A stretch of DNA of 11,007 bases from an uncultured Clostridia bacterium (GTDB taxonomy: Bacteria; Bacillota; Clostridia; TANB77; CAG-508). The stretch spans positions 1 to 11,007 of the forward strand of contig CALXZS010000026.1 of NCBI GenBank assembly GCA_944393305.1, in the 5' to 3' direction. Position numbers and translations under genes: made by a program. The notes beneath the pieces are model-generated. The model saw only the letters and a program-made list of their open reading frames with translations. It had not been told where the DNA came from and searched no databases. Of this stretch, positions 1 through 7,165 are shown piece after piece. The first letter of the stretch is position 1. Each line of letters starts with the position of its first letter.

Positions 1-19
1 GAGGTAGTCACCTCGACCA
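1..19 (+). tRNA. Possible 3' end of a tRNA (proline-like acceptor), cut by the window edge
   Basis: Bases 9-15 (CACCTCG), 16 (A) and 17-19 (CCA) match the 3' acceptor strand, discriminator and CCA of a bacterial tRNA-Pro, which usually ends CACCCCGACCA. A rho-independent terminator follows six bases later, as is usual after tRNA genes. Against this, the T-stem position that should be C61 is G (base 4), and bases 1-5 can instead pair with 10-14 (GAGGT/ACCTC) as a simple hairpin. The upstream part is outside the window, so this is a weak call. Confidence 0.25.
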
Positions 20-24
20 TATTT

Positions 25-60
25 AAAAAGAGCCTTTTAGAGTCTCTTTTTATTTTTTTA
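25..60 (+). terminator. Rho-independent terminator of the gene upstream of the window
   Basis: AAAAAGAG (25-32) pairs perfectly with CTCTTTTT (44-51). The stem extends inward by C34-G42 and T35-A41, and it is followed by a long T-rich tract (47-59). It would end a plus-strand transcript entering from the left and insulate the next gene. Confidence 0.75.
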
Positions 61-76
61 CATTTCTTTATTTTTA

Positions 77-106
77 TTGCATAAATGTTATTTTTTATGA
101 TAATAT
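77..106 (+). promoter_or_regulatory. Probable sigma-A promoter of the modular-protein gene
   Basis: TTGCAT (77-82) serves as -35. After an 18-bp spacer comes TAATAT (101-106) as -10, preceded by an extended -10 TG at 98-99. Transcription would start near 113, giving a short leader before the ribosome site at 125-131. This is based on consensus only, in an AT-rich region where chance matches are common. Confidence 0.5.
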
Positions 107-139
107 TACGACATAAATTTAACTAGGAAAGTGAGTAAT

Positions 140-2206
140 ATGAGAAAAACCAAAAAGAGCACTAAATTATCAACCAAACATGGTGCTGAAAGATATCACA
201 GTAGAATTCAAAATGTTGGAGATATAGATTCAAAATTAAAGCACATAAAAAAAATTGGTCATAATATGGACTGCTATTTTGGAGACTTTTATAAATATCT
301 TTATGGAAAAAATGCAAAAAGTAATAATCTTATTGTTTATGAAGATAACTTGTATATTTTTGATAAAACTTTCAACTTCTTAATTACTACATATCCTGTA
401 CCTGACAAATTTATTCCAACAAAAAAATATTTTTTATCTAGTACTAAAAGAAATATAATTGAAAATATTTCCGATTATATAAATAAAGTTATCGTTATAA
501 ATTATTTTAATAAAAAAGTAACTGCAAAACTTTTGAATATGGAAATTATATTTAATAATGCTTACTTTACTGCGATAACATCTAACGGAGAATTACTTGA
601 GTTTAGTTTTGATGATATATATGATTTTGTTTTAAGTAAAAATCCTAGGACTGATAAGTATTCTTTTCAAAACTTAGCTTTGAGTGAAACTTTAGCGAAG
701 TTTTATTTAAAGAAGGATGTAATTATTTATATAAATGGTGCTTATATAAAAGCGAAAATTCTAAATAAATTTAAAATAAATAATGAACTATGGCTTAGGA
801 TTATTGAGAATGACTCTATTAGTTTCATAAATTCATCAGACATTTATGATATAAAAGTTTATAATTCTAAAACTGTCAATAATATTACTAATAGCGAAAA
901 TAAAGAAAATTTATACCTATTAAAGAAAAAATATTATAAATTTGTTTTAAGGCTTAATGAGATTATAACTGTTAATCAAAATATTAAGTATATTGCTGAA
1001 CATTTTAATGTTTATGAATTAAAAAATCAAAATATTGTTCATTCCACTTTAGGTAATGGAAAAATTTCAAACTTTATCTTTGATACTGTCATCGTTGATT
1101 TTGATAACGGAGAAAGTGAAAGTTTTATTTTTCCAGATTGTTTTGAAAATAATTTATTAAAACTTACCTGTTTAGACGCTCGTAGTTTAATTTCTAATAG
1201 TAAAATGGAAAGTTACATATTGAGTCTAAATTCTGAAAAAGATAAATTAGAAAAGTGGCTTTTAAATATAGAACCTCAAATGAAATTAGAAGAAATTAAT
1301 TTTGAATTAACTAGAGTAAAAAGTGTGGATGAAATAGATTGTTTGATTGATGAAAAAGGAAAAATAGAAAGACATCTAAATAAATATAGTTCAAAAAATT
1401 CAAATTCTATTTGTGCTCAAACAACCTCAGATAAAAAAATCACTAATCCCGTTATTAAACAAATTAAAGATTTAAAATTCAAAAATTTGCAGGAGCCTTT
1501 TATTGATTTATTTTTAAATAAGGAAGTTATAATTTTTTGCAAAGAAAGAAAATTTAAGACTAAAATCTTAAACAAGTTATATATAAATAAAGATTTGTGG
1601 ATTAGAGTAAAAAGTTCTTCATCTTTTGAATTTATTAAAGTTTCTGATATATATGATATAAAATTATCTTTAGATTATATCACTGAAAAAGATGTCATCT
1701 ATCCTAGACTTGAACGTTTAAATCATCTTAGAAGGAAAATCAATTCAACCATTATTTTAGTTTGTGAATTAGAATCTCTAGTTCAAAATCTTGATATGAT
1801 AGCGAATAAGTTATATGTATTAGGTGTTAAAAATATTCCTATAAATTCTCCTTCTTTTGGAAGAGGCATTTTAAGTAATTTTATTGAAAACCAAATAATT
1901 GTTGATTTTGCTAATGGATTTACTAAAATTTTTACTTTTCCCTATTGTTTTTACACAGATATCTTAGCTTTAAATACGACTAGGAGAAAGTCTAAAATTG
2001 CAGAAGAGCAATTAGAAAATGCAAAAAATTCTTATTTGACGGAACTTGAATACCACAAAAATGTTTTAGAGTTGACTAAGATTAAATATAATCTTGAAGA
2101 GGTAAGTATTGCATTGTCTAACTGTGAAGATGGTATGTATGAAAAGCTTTTGAAGAAAAAATGTGCTCTTGAGAAAAAATATTATAAGAAAAAACTATTC
2201 AAATAG
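140..2206 (+). CDS. Unknown modular protein with repeated beta-barrel and tudor-like modules
   Basis: I do not recognise a named function. I chose ATG 140 over the in-frame GTG 131 because AGGAAAG (125-131) sits 8 bases upstream of 140 but touches 131. Numbering below is from GTG 131. The N-terminus (about 16-95; KHGAER, then IVYEDNLYIF and LITTYPVP) resembles a small hypothetical Firmicutes/phage domain that I recall but cannot name. Three barrel-like modules follow (about 113-168, 186-244, 454-512), each ending in a DIYD-type motif. Two tudor/SH3-like modules lie at 298-345 and 566-614, with the pattern G-x-G-(I/K)-x-S-N-F, V-D-F-x-N-G, then F-x-F-P-x-C-F. The block barrel-helix-tudor occurs twice, so the gene grew by internal duplication. 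Lys/Glu-rich helices (about 350-420 and 617-690) are probably coiled coil. There is no signal peptide or membrane segment. The modules suggest a cytoplasmic nucleic-acid or protein-binding scaffold (inference). It is monocistronic, between two terminators. Confidence 0.8.
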   Translation: MRKTKKSTKLSTKHGAERYHSRIQNVGDIDSKLKHIKKIGHNMDCYFGDFYKYLYGKNAKSNNLIVYEDNLYIFDKTFNFLITTYPVPDKFIPTKKYFLSSTKRNIIENISDYINKVIVINYFNKKVTAKLLNMEIIFNNAYFTAITSNGELLEFSFDDIYDFVLSKNPRTDKYSFQNLALSETLAKFYLKKDVIIYINGAYIKAKILNKFKINNELWLRIIENDSISFINSSDIYDIKVYNSKTVNNITNSENKENLYLLKKKYYKFVLRLNEIITVNQNIKYIAEHFNVYELKNQNIVHSTLGNGKISNFIFDTVIVDFDNGESESFIFPDCFENNLLKLTCLDARSLISNSKMESYILSLNSEKDKLEKWLLNIEPQMKLEEINFELTRVKSVDEIDCLIDEKGKIERHLNKYSSKNSNSICAQTTSDKKITNPVIKQIKDLKFKNLQEPFIDLFLNKEVIIFCKERKFKTKILNKLYINKDLWIRVKSSSSFEFIKVSDIYDIKLSLDYITEKDVIYPRLERLNHLRRKINSTIILVCELESLVQNLDMIANKLYVLGVKNIPINSPSFGRGILSNFIENQIIVDFANGFTKIFTFPYCFYTDILALNTTRRKSKIAEEQLENAKNSYLTELEYHKNVLELTKIKYNLEEVSIALSNCEDGMYEKLLKKKCALEKKYYKKKLFK

Positions 2207-2270
2207 ATGATAGCACTTAGTATGTTTTCCCCACTTTCTGCAAGACAAAATAAAAAAGAAATATTGGCTT

Positions 2271-2314
2271 AAAAAAAAGTTCCCACATACAATAAATTAT
2301 GTGGGAATTTTTTT
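2271..2314. terminator. Bidirectional rho-independent terminator
   Basis: TTCCCACAT (2280-2288) pairs perfectly with ATGTGGGAA (2299-2307) around a 10-base loop. An A-run (2271-2278) lies on the left and a T-run (2308-2314) on the right, so it works on both strands. It ends the plus-strand modular-protein gene and the convergent minus-strand operon that finishes at 2386. Confidence 0.9.
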
Positions 2315-2385
2315 AAAAGAAGTATTTAACCTACTGCACATTCTTAATTTTATACTTTTTAATAAATTTGTTATTATAATATTTA

Positions 2386-4540
2386 TCATATTTCTGCATA
2401 TACCTTACAAAATTCATTTGGATAATGAACTTTATAATATGTTATTTTAAAAGCATTTATTGTATTTGAAACTAAATTTGCTTTTGAAAAAGCATATTTT
2501 ATTTTTTCACAAGATTTAATATACCATTCATGTATATTATGGTTTTTCATAATATTTTTATATTCTTCCCAATGTGGTTCTTTATTACAACTAGGTTTAC
2601 CTTTTCTTACTGTCTCCATTATTTCATATGCTATCTTAGGTTCAACTCCGCCTTTTATTAAGTCATTCATTATATCATCTCTACAACTAATAATTTCATT
2701 TAATGTTGCAATTCCATTTTTTATTAAATACTGTGCATTATTAGTCCATAGACCTATCCCATAATGAAGTCCGATTATCTTAATTAGTTCATCAAATGTA
2801 GTTGGTCTTGTTTCTAATATTACATTTCTAACAAAATTTGAACTAAAATAAGGAATATCTAATGTATCAGCTGAACACATTGTTTTTAATGTTTCTTTAT
2901 CCTCAAAATCTATTGTAGATGGGTCTATATCTGTTAGTTCTTGTAATTTATGTAATATTGTAGGTGTATTGTGAGCTAATATATCTAATTTTAATAAGTT
3001 CATATCTATTGAGTGGTAGTCAAAATGTGTTGTTACAATATTTGAATTAGACCCATCTTTTGTGTGTTGTACTGGTGTAAACTCATATATTTCTCTATCC
3101 TTAGGAACTATTATAACCCCACCAGGGTGTTGGCCTGTTGTTGTTTTAATTCCTACAAGTCCTTGTGCAAGTGTTTTTATTTCCATATCATTAAGTTTCT
3201 TATTTTTATCTTCATAATACTTTTTTACATATTCATAGGCTGTTTTATCTGCTATTGTTCCTATTATTCCAGCTTTAATTGTTGTTGCACCTTTTAGTAT
3301 TTCTTTTACATATTCTTGTGCTTTCTTTTGATAATCATAAGCAAAATTCAAGTCAAAATCTGGTTCTCTATCTCCATTAAAACTCGCAAATGTTTCAAAA
3401 GGTATATTATATTTAATAGGGTCAACCTCTGTTATACCAATACAATATGCGACAAGTGATGAACTAGCCGCACCTCTATTTCCAACTATGTAACCATCTT
3501 CATTTGATTTTTTTACTAATTTTTGAGCTATCATATATAAGGTAGCAAAATTATTTTCTATTATTGATTTTAGTTCTTTATCTAATCTTTTTTGTACCTC
3601 TAATGGTAATGGGTTTCCATATATTTTATATGCACTATTATATGCTAGGTCTTTAATTTCAATTTCAGCATTTTCAATATGTGGATAGCATTTTTCATCT
3701 AATATAGGTTTTATTTTTTTACACATATCTGCTATTTTATTTGTATTTGTTACAACTATTTCATAGGCTTTGTCTTGTCCCAAATATTCAAATTCTTTTA
3801 ACATTTCCTCCGTTGTTCTAAAATATAATTGTGGTTGATTATCTGCATCATCATATCCTTGTTTTGCTTGTAATATTCTTCTATATATCACATCTCCCTT
3901 ATTTAAGAAGTGAGTGTCACTTGTGGCAACAACTGGCTTATTTAGTTTTTCTCCTAATTCTACTATTTTAATATTTATATCTTGTAGCGCTTCTAAATCT
4001 TTAACATTACCATCTATCATCATATACATATTATTGCTAATTGGTTGTACTTCTAAATAGTCATAGTAACCAGCAATTTTTTCTATTTCTTCTTCTGACT
4101 TTCCATCTAAAATAGCTCTATATACCTCACCTTTATAGCAAGAACTTCCTATTAACAAGCCCTCTATATTTTGATTTAGTATGTTTTTAGGTAATATAGG
4201 TTTATTATAAAAGTAATCTACGTGAGAAAAAGAAACAAGTTTATATAAATTTTTTAGTCCAGGTTTATTTCGTGCTAAAATACTCATATGATAAATAGTG
4301 TCTTTTATATTATTAGTAGGTACAAAATATGCTTCCATACCATAAATTACTTTAAATTCCTTATCATTTGTCTTTTCCAAATACCTTTGAGCTTTTGGAA
4401 ATGCTTGTACTGTTCCGGTGGTCTGTTATGGCTAATGCCTTCATTCCACATTGTTTAGCTTTTCTTATATAATCTTCAATATCTGTTATTCCATCCATTT
4501 GGCTCATATTTGTATGTAAAAGTAATTCCACTCTTTCCAT
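2386..4540 (-). CDS. Reduced PolC-type DNA polymerase III alpha subunit, no exonuclease, apparent frameshift
   Basis: PolC is the Gram-positive replicative polymerase. The frame opens at ATG 4540 but shifts at 4417, and the main frame then runs to TGA 2386; its first start codon is only TTG 4380, inside the PHP domain. Numbered from that TTG, the second PHP part lies at about 9-160 (VVATSDTHFL). Polymerase core motifs are GYIVGNRG (296-303), PDFDLNF with the catalytic Asp pair D341/D343, GTIADKTAY (374-382), TGQHPGG (415-421) and LKLDILAH (D466). The catalytic triad is therefore kept. Compared with Bacillus subtilis PolC (about 1,430 residues), the N-terminal OB region, the 3'-5' exonuclease inserted in PHP, the zinc-binding insertion, a fingers segment near 505, and the duplex- and clamp-binding C-terminus are absent. 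The usual PKAHAAAY motif is FSKANLVS here. In the 5' fragment, one PHP metal ligand His (HxH) is Leu. It is the last gene of the minus operon. It could be a mobile-element polymerase or a decaying copy. Confidence 0.85.
4364..4540 (-). pseudogene. Out-of-frame 5' fragment of the PolC-like gene (start of PHP domain)
   Basis: ATG 4540 opens a 58-codon frame ending at TGA 4366-4364. Its first 41 residues (motifs HTNMSQMDG and ALAITDH) match the start of the PolC PHP domain. After ITDH, reading shifted by one base gives GTVQAFPKAQRYL, which continues straight into the main frame. One extra C at 4417 (codons CAC-C-GGA on the minus strand) therefore accounts for the break. A weak ribosome site AGGAAA (4559-4554) lies 13 bases upstream. 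The protein would begin exactly at PHP, so no N-terminal domain is missing through this break. The cause may be a real mutation, a sequencing error, or recoding at the rare CGG codon. Confidence 0.75.
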
Positions 4541-4600
4541 CTTTTTATTTTACTTTCCTTTCAAACTTTACTTAGCTTTAAGTGAAGCTTTGGCAAATTT

Positions 4601-5539
4601 TTATATTATTTTATCAAATTCATCACATAGTCCTAAAATATATTCATACTTTTTTAATTTTTGTTTCCAACTGTCTTTAATACTTTCTATACCATAATAG
4701 ATTCCCAATAATCCTCCCGTACAAGCTGCTATTGTATCTGTATCTTCTCCTAAATTTACTGCTTCAAGTATAGCACTATTATAATCATTTGAGTTAAGAA
4801 ATACCCACATTGCCGCTTCTAATGTGCTTACTATATAACCGCTTGATGATATATCTTCTTCTTCTACTTTCTGTATATTATCTTTTAAAATTCTATTAAA
4901 TCTATCTATAGTATTTTGACTAAAAATACTATAATCAATTTTTTGCACATTTTTGTATGCTTCTAATTTATCTTTTCCTTTTAGCAATTCTAATGAAAAC
5001 ATAACATATATATAACATCCTAAAATACTAATCTCATGTGCATGAGTTATTGATGATACTTTTTTTACTATATTATAAATTTCTTTATCATCCACAATCT
5101 TTTTATTATAAATATAATATGCAATAGGCAATATTCTCATAAGAGACCCGTTACCATTACTATATTCATCAGTTTCTCCACAGTTACAAGCATCATCTTG
5201 TTTCTGTTCAAATTTAGCTAATGCTTGTAATGTAGTTCTTCCTATATCGAATGTTTCATTTGTTGCAGTATATTCTGCATTTCTAAACCATTTCAAAAAC
5301 CTGCTAGCTATATCATTACAATTTATTATTTTTGTAGTTATAATACTATCAATAGTTGCAAGTGTCATTGATGTATCATCTGACCAAGTTCCTGCTGGTA
5401 CATAATATGAGCCATTTCCTATCATAGTTATTATTGGAAATTTTTTCAAAATTTCTCTTGACTTAAATTCTGCTGGCACTCCCAATGCATCCCCTATCGC
5501 TAAACCAATTATTCCGTTTTTTGACTTTTTATTTTCCAT
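4601..5539 (-). CDS. ADP-ribosylglycohydrolase (ARH/DraG family)
   Basis: This enzyme hydrolyses ADP-ribose from modified proteins, nucleic acids or small molecules, using two Mg ions. ATG 5539 is chosen because AAGGAGG (5556-5550) lies 10 bases upstream. The frame is open for 60 more codons, but these have no family similarity and overlap the preceding gene. The protein has 312 residues, normal for the family, and appears complete. Motifs from the new start are GLAIGDALG (12-20), the metal-binding WSDDTSM (52-58), GNGSLMR followed by P (129-137), THAHE (165-169), GEDTDT (264-269) and ACTGGLLG (272-279). All metal-binding Asp motifs are intact, so it should be active. There is no signal peptide, so it is cytoplasmic. 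It lies fourth in the minus operon, 22 bases after the 107-residue gene. The substrate cannot be read from sequence. In a mobile element it might reverse host ADP-ribosylation-based defence or toxins (inference). Confidence 0.93.
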   Translation of the reverse strand: MENKKSKNGIIGLAIGDALGVPAEFKSREILKKFPIITMIGNGSYYVPAGTWSDDTSMTLATIDSIITTKIINCNDIASRFLKWFRNAEYTATNETFDIGRTTLQALAKFEQKQDDACNCGETDEYSNGNGSLMRILPIAYYIYNKKIVDDKEIYNIVKKVSSITHAHEISILGCYIYVMFSLELLKGKDKLEAYKNVQKIDYSIFSQNTIDRFNRILKDNIQKVEEEDISSSGYIVSTLEAAMWVFLNSNDYNSAILEAVNLGEDTDTIAACTGGLLGIYYGIESIKDSWKQKLKKYEYILGLCDEFDKII

Positions 5540-5549
5540 TATTTTATAT

Positions 5550-5556
5550 CCTCCTT
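5550..5556 (-). promoter_or_regulatory. Strong ribosome binding site fixing the ADP-ribosylglycohydrolase start
   Basis: AAGGAGG on the minus strand, 10 bases before ATG 5539. It lies just after the stop of the preceding gene (5562) and decides against the longer frame that starts at 5719. Confidence 0.85.
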
Positions 5557-5561
5557 CTATT

Positions 5562-5885
5562 TTAGCAATATAATTTTGTATAATCTGGCATTTCGATATT
5601 TTGATTAAGTTTTTTATACTTGGGGAACCATGATGGAGCATAATTATTGTATTTATAATTTTGATCATTCCATAGCCATACACCTGCTTGCCAATGTGTT
5701 TCTCTAGTTCCTGTTTCATATCTTGTTTTTAGTACTTTTATTAAATTATCTATTTCTTCTTTAGTTAATTCTCTAGGTTTTGGTTCTAAGTATTCAGGTT
5801 TTTCATATAGTATACCAATTTCTTCTCCTTGTGGTGTTCTATAAATAAAATGAGGTGTTTTTTCTTGATCTTGTTTAGTATACAT
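5562..5885 (-). CDS. Small Trp-rich protein of unknown function (107 residues)
   Basis: I recognise no family. It starts one base after the stop of the 137-residue gene (5887) with only a poor ribosome site (TAGG directly before ATG), so it is probably translated by coupling to that gene. The N-terminal third is charged and Pro-rich (KPEYLEPKPRELTKEE, 29-44), followed by a predicted helix (about 41-58). The C-terminal half is aromatic: HWQAGVWLWND (64-74) and APSWFPKY (83-90). This looks like a compact globular domain. It ends with Cys107. There is no membrane segment or signal peptide. Conserved operon spacing and good coding character support a real gene. Its job is presumably tied to its neighbours, a DnaB-like ATPase and a PolC-like polymerase. 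Confidence 0.7.
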   Translation of the reverse strand: MYTKQDQEKTPHFIYRTPQGEEIGILYEKPEYLEPKPRELTKEEIDNLIKVLKTRYETGTRETHWQAGVWLWNDQNYKYNNYAPSWFPKYKKLNQNIEMPDYTKLYC

Positions 5886-5886
5886 C

Positions 5887-6300
5887 CTAGCACCGTAAGT
5901 CCCAATAAGTCATATCTTTTTCTACATCTGCTATATTGGGAATAAAGTATTTTTCTGTACCTTCATATTTTTTAAATAAGTCTGGGTATTTTCGTGTTTG
6001 TTTTTTATCTAGTTTAAAAAATCGTTTATTTTCTTTTTTTAATAAACCTTTTAATTTTTGTATGTCTTTTACTGTTACAAATGTGTTTAAAAATTCTTCT
6101 AAGTCAGTTCGCTGTTTAAGTTCTAAATTTTCAAAAGTATCAACATATTCAGCAGACAATAGACTTATTGTTACTTGTCTTTTTCCGTCATCATAGTTAA
6201 AGTGTGGTATGTCATAAAATTCACACCCTTTGCATACTGTTACTATTGCTTTTAATTTTGTTTTCCCTACTATTATTTCTTCATTTTGCATAGAATCCAT
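5887..6300 (-). CDS. Unknown 137-residue protein with a CxxC motif
   Basis: I recognise no family. ATG 6300 has a good ribosome site (GAGGAAG, 6313-6307) six bases upstream. A second in-frame ATG three codons later is less well placed. The first 20 bases overlap the end of the DnaB-like gene, so the two are translationally coupled. C23-x-x-C26 followed by EFYDIPHF could belong to a half zinc site or redox pair, but no second pair is visible apart from the final Cys137. The middle (52-75) is acidic and helical, 80-108 is strongly basic (KLKGLLKKENKRFF), and the end carries YWDLRC. The basic stretch would suit nucleic-acid contact (inference). No membrane segment or signal peptide is visible. 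Confidence 0.75.
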   Translation of the reverse strand: MDSMQNEEIIVGKTKLKAIVTVCKGCEFYDIPHFNYDDGKRQVTISLLSAEYVDTFENLELKQRTDLEEFLNTFVTVKDIQKLKGLLKKENKRFFKLDKKQTRKYPDLFKKYEGTEKYFIPNIADVEKDMTYWDLRC

Positions 6301-7078
6301 TTTTCACTTCCTCAAATTTTCTAATATCGTAGTTGTATCTTAATTTACATGTTCCAGTCTTTTCTTTATTGTTATATATGTCTAAATTAAATATTCCATT
6401 TTCGTTTGTGTAATTTAATACTATATAATTGTTCACATACTTATTAATTTTATCTATGTTATCTAATTCTTTCGGTGTTAAGCATTTAAATTTATTGTTA
6501 TATTGTTTTTTTAAATCTATGCCAGCCACTATAATAATAGGACAATTTAGTTTTTGGCTTATTGGGTTTAGTCTTTTTATTAGCTTCACACTTTCTCTTA
6601 TATATCTTTTTTCTTCTTTGCATTTCATTTCTTTATTTAAAGGAAATACATCAAGCACTACTAAAGTCATAATATCTTCACGGTCTGCATAACAATTTGC
6701 CCATTTATCTACAAGTTTTGCTACATTCCTTATATTATATAAGTCAAGTTCTTGCTCTATTATTGTTGGTAATCTTTTGGTAACTTCTATTAAATCAACC
6801 GTCGCTTGTCCTATTTGTTGCAACTCTTGTTTAGTGTATTGATCTTTTACATCCCATTTTTTATAATTTACACCTGCATTATTTACAAAAAGTCTTTTTA
6901 TTAGGTATTCTTTTTTAGGACTTACTACTTCTAAAACATCATACTCTTGCCCTAAACATATATTGTTAGCAATATCTCCACTTAGCATATTTGCAAAGCC
7001 AATACCTGTTAATACAGTTACACCAGCTTTGTTTAAGTCTATTAAATTGTCTAAACTTTTAAAACCTGTTTTTATCAA
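6281..7078 (-). CDS. DnaB-helicase-like RecA-fold protein with a degenerate Walker A
   Basis: This resembles the C-terminal ATPase domain of the replicative helicase DnaB, without DnaB's N-terminal primase-binding domain. The TTG start at 7078 is supported by AAGGAGA (7091-7085) six bases upstream. TGFKSLDNLI (4-13) matches DnaB TGFxxLD. The Walker A region (LTGIGFANMLSGD, 23-35) lacks GK(T/S). The Walker B-like strand LVVLDVFPLN (139-148) keeps one Asp. RESVKLIKRL followed by CPIIIVAGIDLK (161-190) corresponds to DnaB motif H3, where the usual SQL is lost. EKTGTCKLRYNYDIRKFEEV (239-258) matches DnaB's closing NGPTGTVKLxF segment. At 265 residues it is close to one DnaB C-terminal domain. Without the P-loop Lys it probably does not hydrolyse ATP as DnaB does. 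It may be a structural or loader partner, or a decayed helicase. It is first in the minus operon and overlaps the next gene by 20 bases. Confidence 0.75.
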   Translation of the reverse strand: MIKTGFKSLDNLIDLNKAGVTVLTGIGFANMLSGDIANNICLGQEYDVLEVVSPKKEYLIKRLFVNNAGVNYKKWDVKDQYTKQELQQIGQATVDLIEVTKRLPTIIEQELDLYNIRNVAKLVDKWANCYADREDIMTLVVLDVFPLNKEMKCKEEKRYIRESVKLIKRLNPISQKLNCPIIIVAGIDLKKQYNNKFKCLTPKELDNIDKINKYVNNYIVLNYTNENGIFNLDIYNNKEKTGTCKLRYNYDIRKFEEVKNGFYAK

Positions 7079-7084
7079 TCTTTG

Positions 7085-7091
7085 TCTCCTT
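7085..7091 (-). promoter_or_regulatory. Ribosome binding site supporting a TTG start
   Basis: AAGGAGA on the minus strand, six bases before TTG 7078. No in-frame ATG lies nearby upstream, and the DnaB-like motif begins at residue 4, so the TTG start is well supported. Confidence 0.8.
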
Positions 7092-7105
7092 CATTTTTAA
7101 TTTGC

Positions 7106-7122
7106 TGTTATATTTTATAACA
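7106..7122. promoter_or_regulatory. Perfect 17-bp palindrome in the leader, candidate operator
   Basis: TGTTATA-ttt-TATAACA has seven bases on each side that pair exactly. It lies about +8 to +24 from the predicted minus-strand start of transcription, where a bound repressor would block the five-gene operon. No T-run follows, so it is not a terminator. AT-only palindromes arise by chance in such DNA, but the C/G ends add weight. Confidence 0.45.
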
Positions 7123-7127
7123 TTTTT

Positions 7128-7137
7128 ACTATTCTAA
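7128..7137 (-). repeat. Copy 1 of a 10-bp element shared by the divergent promoters
   Basis: TTAGAATAGT on the minus strand, overlapping the last base of the minus-strand -10 box and covering the predicted transcription start. The identical 10-mer is at 7238-7247 on the plus strand, so the two form a widely spaced inverted repeat across the intergenic region. It may bind a shared regulator. Confidence 0.4.
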
Positions 7138-7165
7138 TTATATTGTTTTTATTTTGTAACATCAA
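7137..7165 (-). promoter_or_regulatory. Promoter of the minus-strand five-gene operon
   Basis: On the minus strand, TTGATG (7165-7160) is followed by a 17-bp spacer and a perfect TATAAT (7142-7137). Transcription should start near 7130, about 50 bases before TTG 7078. This is the best promoter match in the window. Confidence 0.75.

Noticed and set aside
2207..2272. 21-codon frame after the modular-protein gene
   Set aside because: No ribosome site and no recognisable similarity; it sits in the short tail before the terminator and is probably chance.
3064..3297. Plus-strand 77-residue Cys/Phe-rich frame
   Set aside because: It is antisense to the conserved polymerase core, and its Cys/Tyr/Phe bias is what the reverse of an AT-rich coding frame gives.
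4573..4592. Small inverted repeat AGCTT...AAGCT between the glycohydrolase and polymerase genes
   Set aside because: Only five base pairs and no T-run on the minus strand, so it is not a convincing terminator.
4601..5719. Longer 372-residue reading of the ADP-ribosylglycohydrolase
   Set aside because: The extra 60 residues have no family similarity and overlap the preceding gene in another frame, and a strong ribosome site (5550-5556) marks ATG 5539 as the start.
5936..6196. Plus-strand 86-residue frame
   Set aside because: Antisense to the 137-residue gene, no suitable ribosome site, composition of a shadow frame.
6429..6692. Plus-strand 87-residue hydrophobic frame
   Set aside because: Antisense to the DnaB-like gene. 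The apparent membrane segments come from reversed Asn/Lys/Glu-rich codons.
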